This document shows, piece by piece, positions 33,304-41,897 of a DNA stretch of 45,927 nucleotides; position 1 is the first letter of the stretch; each line of letters starts with the position of its first letter. The DNA is from Nocardiopsis endophytica. GTDB taxonomy: Bacteria > Actinomycetota > Actinomycetes > Streptosporangiales > Streptosporangiaceae. The stretch covers positions 1 through 45,927 of the forward strand of contig NZ_JAQFWQ010000053.1 in assembly GCF_027706725.1 (NCBI RefSeq), in the 5' to 3' direction. A program made the position numbers and the translations under genes. The notes beneath the pieces were generated by a model, which had not been told where the DNA came from, did not search any database, and was given only the letters and a program-made list of their open reading frames with translations.

Positions 33304-34737
33304 TCAGTCGGTCCGGAAATCGGCGACGTGGATCGGGGACGGCGTGGTGCCCGTGCTCGGCTCCTGGTACAGCACCGAGAACCGGCCCGTCTCGCGGACC
33401 TCGTCGTCGTCGACCAGCACCTCGCCGAACGCGCCGAGGCCGTCGTGCACCTTGGTCCAGTCGGTCCAGCCGCTCTCGGCGCTCGCCGCCATGATCCTGC
33501 CGCCGGGCATGACCACGTAGGCGTCGTCGTCGCCGTCCAGGACCAGCTTGGAGCGCCCGAAGGCGTTGAGCGGCTCGGGGATCTCGGTCTTGTGCCACTC
33601 TCCGGCGCCGTCGCGGAACAGGTGGAAGGCGTACCCGTGCTCCCGCCGGTCCTCGGTGAAGTCGGTGACGCACTGGGTGAACCGCCCCGGCACGTAGCTG
33701 ATCACCACATGCGGGTTCCCGGCCGCGTCCACGTTCTGCGCCTCCTGGTTGAGCAGCGCGTGGTCGGCCGAGAGCGGGTCCACCACGTGCCCCGGCGTGT
33801 CCACCGACAGCATCCGGTCGCCCCCGGTGACGGCGGCGGTTGCGCCGTCGTCGGTGTGCCAGGTGCGCCCCTCGTCGTCGCTGTAGACGTATCCGGTGTC
33901 GTGGTTGGTGACGTTGCCGGGCCCACAGGCGATGTCGCCCGACTGCTCGCGCCAGGTGAAGGAGGCGTGCAGGCGCCCGCCGGCGTCGTAGTCGATGCCG
34001 TGGAGGTACAGGTTGCGCCGTTCGCTCGTGCCGCCGTGGTCCCGGTAGGTGCCGGTGGCCGACGTCCAAGGCCCGAGCCTGGTCCATGCGCCGTCGCGGT
34101 ACTCGGCCAGCTCCATGGTGCCGTTGCCCGAGATCCCGTTCCGGAAGCTGAGCTGCAGCGCCCCCGACGGGCTCTGGACGAAGCGGGGGTAGGTGAACGT
34201 GCCGACGTCCACGCCCTCCAGGTCGCGCTGGACCCCGCCGAATGCCTCGGCCGTCCACTCCGAGGCGGGGGCGTCGGCGAGCCCGGCCTCGGAGCGGAAG
34301 TAGTACACGGTGCTGGAGTGGGTGTCCAGGGCGGCGTGGATGCGGCCGTCCTCGGGGGAGACGCCCAGGGAGATGGTGTTGTGCGAGTCGTCGACCGACA
34401 GGGAGTGGGGCAGGACGACGCTCTCCCAGTCGCCGGTTCCGCCGCCTCCTGAGGCGGTGCGCCGGGCGATGACCGGCGACCGGTCCTCGGTGTACCAGGC
34501 CGCGTACTGGTACCCGCCGTAGGTGAGGATCGCGTCCTGCTGGTACGAGGAGTTGTTGACCAGGCCGTCGTAGGAGACGAAGTAGAGCGCCCGGTCGTCC
34601 AGGACGGTGTCGCCGGCGGGGGTCAGGCCGGGCGTGTCCTGGGCGTGCGCGGGGGCCTGCAGGAGGGCGGCGGCGACGGGGGCCGCGGCGGCCAGGGCCA
34701 GGGCGCGGCGGCGGGCGGACGTGCGGGGAGGGGCCAC
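33304..34737 (-). CDS. secreted BNR-type beta-propeller enzyme, likely rhamnoglycan-active
   Basis: This 477-residue protein has a Tat-like signal (RRRALALAAAAPVAAALLQAP, cleavage after AHA near residue 32). A seven-bladed propeller of the BNR-4 type follows: SVDDSHNTISLGVSPEDGRIHAALDTHSS near residue 115, then FTYPRFVQSPSGALQLSFRNGISGNG. This fold is shared by ulvan lyases (PL24/PL25) and GH145 rhamnosidases; the DxHN and DxH histidines are typical. It is divergent from the rhamnose catabolic operon, and both have the same operator palindrome, so it probably frees rhamnose or rhamnosyl oligomers outside the cell. Lyase versus hydrolase cannot be decided. The GTG at 34737 has AAGGAG upstream. 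Confidence 0.78.
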   Translation of the reverse strand: MAPPRTSARRRALALAAAAPVAAALLQAPAHAQDTPGLTPAGDTVLDDRALYFVSYDGLVNNSSYQQDAILTYGGYQYAAWYTEDRSPVIARRTASGGGGTGDWESVVLPHSLSVDDSHNTISLGVSPEDGRIHAALDTHSSTVYYFRSEAGLADAPASEWTAEAFGGVQRDLEGVDVGTFTYPRFVQSPSGALQLSFRNGISGNGTMELAEYRDGAWTRLGPWTSATGTYRDHGGTSERRNLYLHGIDYDAGGRLHASFTWREQSGDIACGPGNVTNHDTGYVYSDDEGRTWHTDDGATAAVTGGDRMLSVDTPGHVVDPLSADHALLNQEAQNVDAAGNPHVVISYVPGRFTQCVTDFTEDRREHGYAFHLFRDGAGEWHKTEIPEPLNAFGRSKLVLDGDDDAYVVMPGGRIMAASAESGWTDWTKVHDGLGAFGEVLVDDDEVRETGRFSVLYQEPSTGTTPSPIHVADFRTD

Positions 34738-34782
34738 GTCGGTCTCCTTGTGGGTGCGGGGATGGCGGGGAGACGTGAATCT

Positions 34783-34794
34783 TGAATCGATTCA
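34783..34794. promoter_or_regulatory. LacI-type operator, BNR enzyme side
   Basis: TGAATCGATTCA is a perfect 12-bp palindrome just downstream of the leftward promoter. The near-identical TGAATCGTTTCA lies on the other side of the gap. The form fits LacI-family sugar repressors, but no LacI gene is in the window. Confidence 0.75.
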
Positions 34795-34807
34795 GAATGT
34801 GGCGGGA

Positions 34808-34837
34808 ACCATATGGTGCACGTCATACCGGTGTCAA
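34808..34837 (-). promoter_or_regulatory. promoter of the BNR enzyme gene
   Basis: On the minus strand, TTGACA (34837-34832), an 18-bp spacer and TATGGT (34813-34808) precede the operator by about 13 bp. The arrangement fits repression by roadblock. Confidence 0.6.
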
Positions 34838-35088
34838 GGTGTCGCCCGACGTGCACTTTCATGGTGCCGGTCCGCGGTGCCGCAGGTGCGGGGCGTGCAT
34901 GCGGCTGACCCGGGCGGATCCCGTTCCGCCTGTGGGGGGCTGGGGTGGCGGGAGCGTGGGGCGGCCGGGCGCTCGGAGGTGCACCGCCACCCCCTCGACT
35001 CATGTCGACCCGTGTTTTCGCAGGTACGGAGTGTCGTCGCCCGGCGGGGTCCCTGCGTGCCGCGATCGTGTGAATTCACGTGAAGGGG

Positions 35089-35117
35089 TTGACGTCGCGT
35101 GTGATGCGTGCGAATGT
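35089..35117 (+). promoter_or_regulatory. promoter of the rhamnose operon
   Basis: TTGACG (35089-35094), a 17-bp spacer and GAATGT (35112-35117) precede the second operator by 14 bp. The leader to the transporter start is about 165 nt. Confidence 0.5.
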
Positions 35118-35131
35118 AGCGCCCGTCACTT

Positions 35132-35143
35132 TGAATCGTTTCA
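35132..35143. promoter_or_regulatory. LacI-type operator, rhamnose operon side
   Basis: TGAATCGTTTCA differs from the partner site at 34783 by one base. Two direct repeats, GACGTTCAGG (35146) and GGCGTTCAGG (35161), follow 15 bp apart and could bind a second factor. The rest of the 552-bp gap (34738-35289) has no gene. Confidence 0.72.
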
Positions 35144-35289
35144 GAGACGTTCAGGTCAGAGGCGTTCAGGGTGATCGCCCGTCCCGTTCGCACGGCACCC
35201 CTGCGTCCACCGGCGGCGGCCCCCTTCCGGCGGGGAGCGAGGCGACGGCCGCTCGATCCCCGCCGACGACGATATGGAGAACAGCGCAG

Positions 35290-36600
35290 ATGAAGGCTGC
35301 GACGACGTCAGCGTCGAAATGGAAGGCCACCACCGCCGTGGCCATGTCCAACTACATCGAGGCCGGGTCGATCATCGCGATCGCCACCAGCCTCAGCCTG
35401 TGGCAGACCGAGTTCGGCCTGGACAGCCTGGCGGTGGGCCTGCTGAGCGCCCTGAGCGCCAACGCCTTCGGCGCGGCGATCGGCGCCGCGATCGGCGGAC
35501 CGCTGTGCGACCGGTTCGGCCGCAAGTTCATCTACACCTACGACCTGCTGCTCTACATGCTGGGCACGCTCTTCGCGGTGTTCGCGCTGAACTTCGGCAT
35601 GCTGCTCACCGGGTTCGTGCTCACCGGCATCGCGGTGGGCGCCGGGGTGACGGCCGCCTGGACCTACATCGCCGAGGAGGCCCCGGACGAGCGCCGCGCC
35701 GGGCACGTCGGCGTGGCCCAGCTCGCCTGGTCCATCGGCCCGGCCGTCGGGTTCCTGCTCGCCGTGATCGTCGAACCCCTCGGCCTGCTCGGCGCCCGGC
35801 TGGTCTTCGCCCACCTGTTCGTCGTCGCCGCGATCACCTGGTGGGTGCGGCGCGGCCTGGACGAGTCGAAGCGCTGGAAGGAGAAGAACGCCAACCCCGA
35901 CCGCGTCAGCACCTACAAGGGCTTCCTCCAGCTGCTCACCGAGAAGAGGAACCTGACCGCGCTGCTGTTCCTGGTCGGCGTGTACGGCCTGTGGAACACC
36001 GTCGCCGGGCAGGCGGGCATCTTCCAGCCGCGCATCTACGAGGCCACCGGCCTGACCGACGCCTCCTCCCAGTACCTCCTCCAGGTCCTGGTGTGGACCC
36101 TGACCTCGGCGGCCACGTTCTGGGGCTTCATGCGCCACGGCGACAGCTTCTCCCGCCGCTGGCTCTACTTCATCGGCGCCGCCCTGGGCGTGGCCGCCTG
36201 GGCGGTCCTCATCTACGGCCCCGCCGGCTGGTTCTCGCTGCTGTTCTTCGCCATCGGCTGGGGCGTGTCGGCCGGCATCGGCGCCCAGGCCTTCTACGGA
36301 CTGTGGGCCGCCGAGCTGTTCGCCACCCGCTACCGGGCCTCCGCCCAGGGCGTGATGTTCATGCTCGTCCGCGTCATGGTCGGCGTGCTCAGCCTCTGGT
36401 TCCCGCTGATGCTCGAGCAGGTCGGCCTGCACGGGGTGGGCGTGCTCATCCTCGGCCTGCTGGTCGCCGCCCTGGCCATCGGCACCATCTGGGCGCCCAG
36501 GACCCAGGGCAAGAGCCTCGAGCAGATCGAGACCGAGCGCTACGGCCGGGTGCTCGACCCCGCCGGGGACGCACCCGCCAAGGCCGGCGCCGGGCAGTGA
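35290..36600 (+). CDS. MFS sugar transporter, probable L-rhamnose uptake
   Basis: This 436-residue membrane protein of the sugar-porter MFS class has about 12 helices. It shows GGPLCDRFGRKFIYTYDLL between helices 2 and 3 and a late RYRASAQGVMFMLVRV loop. It is first in the rhamnose operon, 43 bp before the mutarotase gene, so rhamnose import is the natural inference. The ATG at 35290 is used; the frame upstream would cross the operator. The ribosome site (GGAGAACAG) is weak, consistent with a long, possibly regulated leader. Confidence 0.85.
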   Translation: MKAATTSASKWKATTAVAMSNYIEAGSIIAIATSLSLWQTEFGLDSLAVGLLSALSANAFGAAIGAAIGGPLCDRFGRKFIYTYDLLLYMLGTLFAVFALNFGMLLTGFVLTGIAVGAGVTAAWTYIAEEAPDERRAGHVGVAQLAWSIGPAVGFLLAVIVEPLGLLGARLVFAHLFVVAAITWWVRRGLDESKRWKEKNANPDRVSTYKGFLQLLTEKRNLTALLFLVGVYGLWNTVAGQAGIFQPRIYEATGLTDASSQYLLQVLVWTLTSAATFWGFMRHGDSFSRRWLYFIGAALGVAAWAVLIYGPAGWFSLLFFAIGWGVSAGIGAQAFYGLWAAELFATRYRASAQGVMFMLVRVMVGVLSLWFPLMLEQVGLHGVGVLILGLLVAALAIGTIWAPRTQGKSLEQIETERYGRVLDPAGDAPAKAGAGQ

Positions 36601-36643
36601 CCCCGCGACCCACGAGACGCACGACACGAGGAGGGAGGCACCG

Positions 36644-37024
36644 GTGGAGCGCGTGTGCTTCCGCATGCAGGTGCGGCCCGACCGGCTCGACGAGTACATC
36701 GAACGGCACCGGGCCGTGTGGCCGGAGATGCTCCAGGCCCTGCACGAGGCCGGATGGACGAACTACTCCCTGTTCGCCCAGGACGACGGCACCGTCATCG
36801 GCTACCTGGAGACCGACGACTACGCGGCCGCCCGGGCCCGGATGGAGCCCACCGAGATCAACGCGCGGTGGCAGGCCTCCATGCGGCCCTTCTTCGCCGA
36901 GGGCGGCTCCTTCGAGGTGGGCCCCGTCCGCCTGCGCGAGGTCTTCAACCTCGAGGACCAGCTCGCGGCACCGGCCGCAGGCGCCCCGGCCCCCGACACC
37001 ACCACGGAAGGGAACACGCAGTGA
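36644..37024 (+). CDS. rhaM: L-rhamnose mutarotase
   Basis: This 126-residue protein interconverts alpha- and beta-L-rhamnose so that the isomerase gets its preferred anomer. The RhaM pattern is clear: RMQVRPDRLDEYIERHRAVWPEMLQALHEAGWTNYSLF and MEPTEINARWQASMRPFF. The catalytic His and Tyr lie in the ERHRAVWP and TNYSLF segments. The last ~20 residues form an Ala/Pro linker tail not seen in E. coli RhaM (104 residues). The GTG at 36644 has AGGAGGGAGG upstream. The stop overlaps rhaI by GTGA. Confidence 0.95.
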   Translation: MERVCFRMQVRPDRLDEYIERHRAVWPEMLQALHEAGWTNYSLFAQDDGTVIGYLETDDYAAARARMEPTEINARWQASMRPFFAEGGSFEVGPVRLREVFNLEDQLAAPAAGAPAPDTTTEGNTQ

Positions 37025-38181
37025 CCGCCTTCGAGGAGATCACCGACGACCTCGCCGCCCAGGCGATCGAACTGCCGTCGTGGGCGTTCGGCAACTCCGG
37101 GACCCGCTTCAAGGTGTTCGGCACCCCGGGGACCCCGCGCGACCCCTTCGAGAAGATCGCCGACGCCGCCCAGGTGCACCGGCACACCGGCCTGGCCCCC
37201 ACCGTCGCCCTGCACATCCCCTGGGACCGGTGCGACTTCGCCGCCCTGCGCGCGCACGCCGAGGAGAACGGGGTGCGCCTGGGCACCGTCAACTCCAACA
37301 CCTTCCAGGACGACGACTACAAGTTCGGCGCCCTCACCCACGAGGACCCGGCCGTCCGCAAGAAGGCGATCGACCACCACTTCGAGTGCATCGACATCAT
37401 GCACCAGACGGGGTCGCGCGACCTGAAGATCTGGCTGGCCGAGGGGTCCAACTACCCCGGCCAGGCCGACATGCGGGGCCGCCAGGACCGCCTGCACGAG
37501 TCGCTGCGGACCGTCTACGAGCGCCTCGGCGACGACCAGCGCCTCGTGCTGGAGTACAAGTTCTTCGAGCCGGCCTTCTACCACACCGACGTGCCGGACT
37601 GGGGGACCAGCTACGCCCAGGTGGCCGCCCTGGGCGACAAGGCGGTGGTGTGCCTGGACACCGGCCACCACGCGCCGGGCACCAACATCGAGTTCATCGT
37701 CATGCAGCTGCTTCGGCTGGGCAAGCTCGGCTCGTTCGACTTCAACTCGCGCTTCTACGCCGACGACGACCTCATCGTCGGCGCGGCCGACCCCTTCCAG
37801 CTCTTCCGCATCCTCGTCGAGGTGGTCCGCGGCGGCGGGCTCAACAGCCCGGACGTGGCCTTCATGCTCGACCAGTGCCACAACGTGGAGAAGAAGATCC
37901 CCGGCCAGATCCGCTCGGTGCTCAACGTGCAGGAGATGACCGCGCGGGCGCTGCTCCTGGACACCGGGGCACTGCGCGCCGCCCAGGTCGCCGGGGACGT
38001 GCTGGAGGCCAACGCGGTGTTCATGGACGCCTTCCAGACCGACGTGCGCCCCATGCTCGCCGAGTGGCGCGCCGGCCGCGGGCTCCCGGCCGACCCGATG
38101 CGGGCCTACCTCGACTCCGGCTACCAGGAGGCGATCGAGGCCGAACGCGTCGGGGGCGTCCAGGCCGGATGGGGCGCCTGA
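37021..38181 (+). CDS. rhaI: L-rhamnose isomerase
   Basis: This 386-residue TIM-barrel isomerase is of the Pseudomonas stutzeri RhaI type rather than the E. coli RhaA type. It converts L-rhamnose to L-rhamnulose. Recognisable segments are WAFGNSGTRFKVFGTPGTPRDPFEKI, LGTVNSNTFQDDDYKFG, EYKFFEPAFYHTDVPDWGTSY and CLDTGHHAPGTNIEF, the last three with the divalent-metal ligands. The GTG at 37021 overlaps rhaM. The bifunctional aldolase gene follows after 81 bp. Confidence 0.95.
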   Translation: MTAFEEITDDLAAQAIELPSWAFGNSGTRFKVFGTPGTPRDPFEKIADAAQVHRHTGLAPTVALHIPWDRCDFAALRAHAEENGVRLGTVNSNTFQDDDYKFGALTHEDPAVRKKAIDHHFECIDIMHQTGSRDLKIWLAEGSNYPGQADMRGRQDRLHESLRTVYERLGDDQRLVLEYKFFEPAFYHTDVPDWGTSYAQVAALGDKAVVCLDTGHHAPGTNIEFIVMQLLRLGKLGSFDFNSRFYADDDLIVGAADPFQLFRILVEVVRGGGLNSPDVAFMLDQCHNVEKKIPGQIRSVLNVQEMTARALLLDTGALRAAQVAGDVLEANAVFMDAFQTDVRPMLAEWRAGRGLPADPMRAYLDSGYQEAIEAERVGGVQAGWGA

Positions 38182-38262
38182 GCCCGCCGGGCGCCCCCGG
38201 TCCCGCCCCCGCCACACCCCACCCGCCGCACGTGCACCCTGAACGGAGAGAACGGAAAAGCG

Positions 38263-40305
38263 ATGCCTGAACTCCACCCGACCGTGGCCGAGCTCATCGC
38301 GCGGTCGAACGCGCTGGGCTCCGACCCCCGCAACACCAACTTCGCCGGCGGCAACACCTCGGCCAAGGGCACCGGGACCGACCCGGTGACGGGGGAGGAC
38401 GTCGAGCTGCTCTGGGTCAAGGGCTCCGGCGGCGACCTGGGCACCCTCAAGCCGGAAGGCCTTGCCGTGCTGCGGCTGGACCGGATGCGCGCCCTCACCG
38501 GCGTCTACCCGGGCGTCGAGCGCGAGGACGAGATGGTCGCCGCGTTCGACTACTGCCTGCACGGCAAGGGCGGCGCCGCCCCCTCGATCGACACCGCCAT
38601 GCACGGGCTCGTCGACGCCGCGCACGTGGACCACCTGCACCCCGACTCCGGCATCGCCATCGCCACCGCCGCCGACGGCGAGAAGCTCACCGCCGAGATC
38701 TTCGGCGGCAAGGTGGTGTGGGTGCCCTGGCGCCGCCCCGGCTTCCAGCTCGGCCTGGACATCGCCGAGGTCAAGCGGGCCAACCCGCAGGCCGTGGGCA
38801 CCGTCCTCGGCGGGCACGGCATCACCGCCTGGGGGGACACCTCCGAGGAGGCCGAGGCCAACTCGCGGTGGATCATCGAGACCGCCGCCCGGTACATCGA
38901 GGAGAACGGCGCGCCCGAGCCGTTCGGCGCCGTCCGCCCCGGCCGCGCCCCGCTGCCCGAGGCCGAGCGCCGCGCCAAGGCCGCCGCGCTGGCCCCGCAC
39001 CTGCGCGGCATCGCCTCCGCGGACCGGCCCGTGGTCGGCCACTTCGACGACAGCGACGCCGTGCTCGACTTCCTGTCCCGGGAGAGGATGCCCGCGCTGG
39101 CCGAGCTGGGCACCAGCTGCCCCGACCACTTCCTGCGCACCAAGGTCAAGCCGCTGGTCGTCGACCTGCCCGCGGACGCGCCCGTCGAGGAGGTCCTCGA
39201 AGCGCTGCCCGCGCTGCACGAGGCCTACCGGGCCGACTACCGCGCCTACTACGAGCGCTACGCCACCGCGGACTCCCCGGCCATCCGCGGCGCCGACCCG
39301 GCCGTCGTGCTCGTCCCCGGCGTCGGCATGTTCACCTACGGTGCCGACAAGCAGACCGCCCGGGTGGCGGGCGAGTTCTACATCAACGCGATCAACGTGA
39401 TGCGCGGCGCCGAGGCGCTGTCCTCCTACCGGCCGATCGGGGAGGAGGAGAAGTTCCGCATCGAGTACTGGGCGCTGGAGGAGGCCAAGCTCAAGCGCCG
39501 CCCGGCGCCCAAGCCGCTGGCCACCCGGGTCGCTTTCGTGACCGGTGCGGCCTCCGGGATCGGCAAGGCCGTCGCCGGGCGCCTGGCCGCCGAGGGCGCC
39601 TGCGTCGTCGTGGCCGACCTCGACCTGGACAAGGCCCGCGCCGCCGCCGAGGAGCTGGGCGGACCCGACACCGCGGTCGGCGTGGCCGCGGACGTCTCGG
39701 ACGAGGCCGCCGTGCGGGCCGCCCTGGACGAGGCCGTCCTCGCCTTCGGCGGCGTCGACCTGGTCGTCAACAACGCCGGGCTGTCGCTGTCCAAGCCGCT
39801 GCTGGAGACCACCGAGAAGGACTGGGACCTGCAGCACGACGTGATGGCCAAGGGCTCCTTCCTGGTGTCCAAGAACGCCGCGCGCATCCTCACCGCCCAG
39901 GGCATCGGCGGCGACATCGTCTACATCGCCTCCAAGAACTCGGTGTTCGCGGGCCCGAACAACGTGGCCTACTCGGCGGCCAAGGCCGACCAGGCCCACC
40001 AGGTGCGCCTGCTCGCCGCCGAGCTCGGCGCGCACGGCGTCCGGGTCAACGGCGTCAACCCCGACGGCGTCGTGCGCGGCTCGGGCATCTTCGCCGGCGG
40101 GTGGGGCGCCCAGCGGGCCAAGACCTACGGCATCGAGGAGGAGGACCTGGGCGCGTTCTACGCCCAGCGCACCATCCTCAAGCGCGAGGTGCTGCCCGAG
40201 CACGTGGCCAACGCGGTCTTCGCGCTGTGCACGGACGACTTCTCGCACACGACGGGCCTGCACGTCCCGGTCGACGCCGGGGTCGCGGCGGCCTTCCTGC
40301 GGTGA
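38263..40305 (+). CDS. rhaD: bifunctional rhamnulose-1-phosphate aldolase / short-chain dehydrogenase
   Basis: This 680-residue fusion has two halves. Residues 1-~410 form a class II aldolase/adducin domain (NTNFAGGNTSAKG, DHLHPDSGIAIA, VLGGHGITAWG) that splits rhamnulose-1-phosphate to DHAP and L-lactaldehyde. Residues ~425-680 form an SDR domain (VTGAASGIGKAVA cofactor loop, NNAG, and a YSAAKADQ catalytic Tyr-Lys) that oxidises lactaldehyde. The product is therefore channelled to lactate. The same fusion is known as RhaE/RhaEW in Bacillus and actinobacteria. The ATG at 38263 has GGAGAGAACGG upstream. The stop TGA shares one base with the rhaB ATG. Confidence 0.95.
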   Translation: MPELHPTVAELIARSNALGSDPRNTNFAGGNTSAKGTGTDPVTGEDVELLWVKGSGGDLGTLKPEGLAVLRLDRMRALTGVYPGVEREDEMVAAFDYCLHGKGGAAPSIDTAMHGLVDAAHVDHLHPDSGIAIATAADGEKLTAEIFGGKVVWVPWRRPGFQLGLDIAEVKRANPQAVGTVLGGHGITAWGDTSEEAEANSRWIIETAARYIEENGAPEPFGAVRPGRAPLPEAERRAKAAALAPHLRGIASADRPVVGHFDDSDAVLDFLSRERMPALAELGTSCPDHFLRTKVKPLVVDLPADAPVEEVLEALPALHEAYRADYRAYYERYATADSPAIRGADPAVVLVPGVGMFTYGADKQTARVAGEFYINAINVMRGAEALSSYRPIGEEEKFRIEYWALEEAKLKRRPAPKPLATRVAFVTGAASGIGKAVAGRLAAEGACVVVADLDLDKARAAAEELGGPDTAVGVAADVSDEAAVRAALDEAVLAFGGVDLVVNNAGLSLSKPLLETTEKDWDLQHDVMAKGSFLVSKNAARILTAQGIGGDIVYIASKNSVFAGPNNVAYSAAKADQAHQVRLLAAELGAHGVRVNGVNPDGVVRGSGIFAGGWGAQRAKTYGIEEEDLGAFYAQRTILKREVLPEHVANAVFALCTDDFSHTTGLHVPVDAGVAAAFLR

Positions 40306-41834
40306 TGCCGGTGACCGAGCAGCGCACCGGCGGCGGTCCGGCCCTGGCCGCCGTCGACCTGGGCGCGACGAGCGGGCGGGTGGTCGTCGGCCGCCTGGAG
40401 TCCGGGCGGCTGACCATGGAGCAGGTCGCCCGGTTCCCCAACACGCCTGTCCAGTTCACTGAGAGGCGCAGTACTGAGAGGCGCAGCACCGAGGGACACG
40501 GCACCGAGGGAGAGGGCACCGAAGGGCTGCACTGGAACATCCAGGCGCTCTACGGCGCGGTCGAGGAGGGGCTGGGCGCCGCCCTGCGCTCGGCCCCCGG
40601 GCTGTGCAGCGTGGGCATCGACTCCTGGGCGGTGGACTACGCGCTGCTGCGCGGCGGCCGCATGCTCGGGGTGCCCTACCACTACCGCGACGCGCGGTCG
40701 GCGCGCGGCGTGGAGCTGGTGCACGCCGTGGCCGACGGGGCCGAGCTGTTCGCCCGCAACGGCCTGCAGCACCTCGACTTCAACACGGTGTTCCAGCTGG
40801 CCGCCGAGCGCGAGTCCGGGTTCCTGGACCTGGCCGACCGGCTGCTGCTCCTCCCGGACCTGCTGGCCTACTGGCTCACCGGGTGGGCCCGCACCGAGGC
40901 CACCAACGCCTCGACCACCGGGCTGCTGTCGGTGGCCGACCGCACCTGGGACACGGAGCTGATGGAGCGGCTGGGGTACCCGCCCGGCCTCTTCGCCGAC
41001 CTGGTCGACCCGGGCGAGCGGATCGGCCCGCTCACCGCCGGGGTCGCCGGGCGGATCGGGGCCGACCGGGACCGGGTACAGGTGACGGCCGTCGGGTCGC
41101 ACGACACGGCCTCGGCCGTGGCCGCCGTGCCGTTCGAGACGCCCGACGCGGCCTACATCTCCTCGGGGACCTGGTCGCTGGTGGGCCTGGAGCTCGACGC
41201 GCCGGTGCTGACGGCCCAGGCGCGCGCGGCCAACTTCACCAACGAGGGGGGCGTGGACGGGCGGGTCCGGTTCCTGCGCAACGTGTCGGGGCTGTGGCTG
41301 CTCAGCGAGTCGGTCCGCACCTGGCGCGACGCCGACCGGCGCCCCGGCACGGACGGGGGCGGCGCCGACCTGCAGGAACTCCTCGACGAGGCGGAGAAGG
41401 TGGAGCGGGAGGTCCCCGTCTTCGACGCGGCGGACGAGCGGTTCGTCCCACCGGGGGACATGCCCGCGCGCATCCGCGACTGGTGCGAGGAGCGGGGGGT
41501 GCGCCCGCCGGGGTCGCGGGCCGAGGTGGTCCGGAGCATCCTGGAGTCGCTGGCGGCGGCCTACGCCCGCACGATCGACACGGCCGAGGAGCTGTCCGGC
41601 CGGAAGGCGCGGACGGTGCACGTGGTCGGCGGCGGGTCGCAGAACGCGCTGCTGTGCCGGTTGACCGCGCGCCGCACGGGGCGCCGGGTGGTGGCCGGCC
41701 CGGTGGAGGCGACCGCCATCGGCAACCTACTGGTGCAGGCCCGGGCCGCCGGGCTGGTGTCCCCCGAGGCGACGTTGGAGGACCTGCGCACCATCGTCCG
41801 CGCGTCGTTCCCGGTGACCGTCTACGAGCCCTGA
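40305..41834 (+). CDS. rhaB: rhamnulokinase
   Basis: This 509-residue FGGY-family kinase phosphorylates L-rhamnulose. It has VDLGATSGRVVVGRL near residue 20, GIDSWAVDYALL, a catalytic Asp in VGSHDTASAVAA, and SSGTWSLVGLELD. An insertion near residues 52-74 consists of 15-bp (5-residue) tandem units reading TERRS, TERRS, TEGHG, TEGEG, TEG. It lies in a surface hairpin where E. coli RhaB is short. The ATG at 40305 shares its A with the previous stop. A terminator follows immediately. Confidence 0.93.
   Translation: MPVTEQRTGGGPALAAVDLGATSGRVVVGRLESGRLTMEQVARFPNTPVQFTERRSTERRSTEGHGTEGEGTEGLHWNIQALYGAVEEGLGAALRSAPGLCSVGIDSWAVDYALLRGGRMLGVPYHYRDARSARGVELVHAVADGAELFARNGLQHLDFNTVFQLAAERESGFLDLADRLLLLPDLLAYWLTGWARTEATNASTTGLLSVADRTWDTELMERLGYPPGLFADLVDPGERIGPLTAGVAGRIGADRDRVQVTAVGSHDTASAVAAVPFETPDAAYISSGTWSLVGLELDAPVLTAQARAANFTNEGGVDGRVRFLRNVSGLWLLSESVRTWRDADRRPGTDGGGADLQELLDEAEKVEREVPVFDAADERFVPPGDMPARIRDWCEERGVRPPGSRAEVVRSILESLAAAYARTIDTAEELSGRKARTVHVVGGGSQNALLCRLTARRTGRRVVAGPVEATAIGNLLVQARAAGLVSPEATLEDLRTIVRASFPVTVYEP
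40458..40526 (+). repeat. in-frame 15-bp tandem repeat within rhaB
   Basis: Units start at 40458, 40473, 40488, 40503 and 40518 (the last partial). The first two (ACTGAGAGGCGCAGT and its near copy) are almost identical and the later ones diverge. The period keeps frame, so copy number could change without breaking the kinase. Confidence 0.8.
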
Positions 41835-41844
41835 CCCTTGACCC

Positions 41845-41897
41845 CTGACCGTCAGGGGGCCGCCGACCGGCTGCGGTCGGCGGCCCCCGCAGGTCAG
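41845..41897. terminator. strong bidirectional terminator between rhaB and the aldo/keto reductase
   Basis: A perfect 15-bp stem, GGGGGCCGCCGACCG (41855-41869) with its complement (41874-41888), has a GCTG loop. Outer CTGACC (41845-41850) and GGTCAG (41892-41897) also pair. The right outer arm contains the reductase stop codon. Confidence 0.88.

Noticed and set aside
36820-40263. 1147-codon antisense open frame
   Set aside because: It overlaps rhaM, rhaI and rhaD, which have clear homology. Long open antisense frames are expected at this GC content, and its composition is His/Gly/Val-rich without domains.
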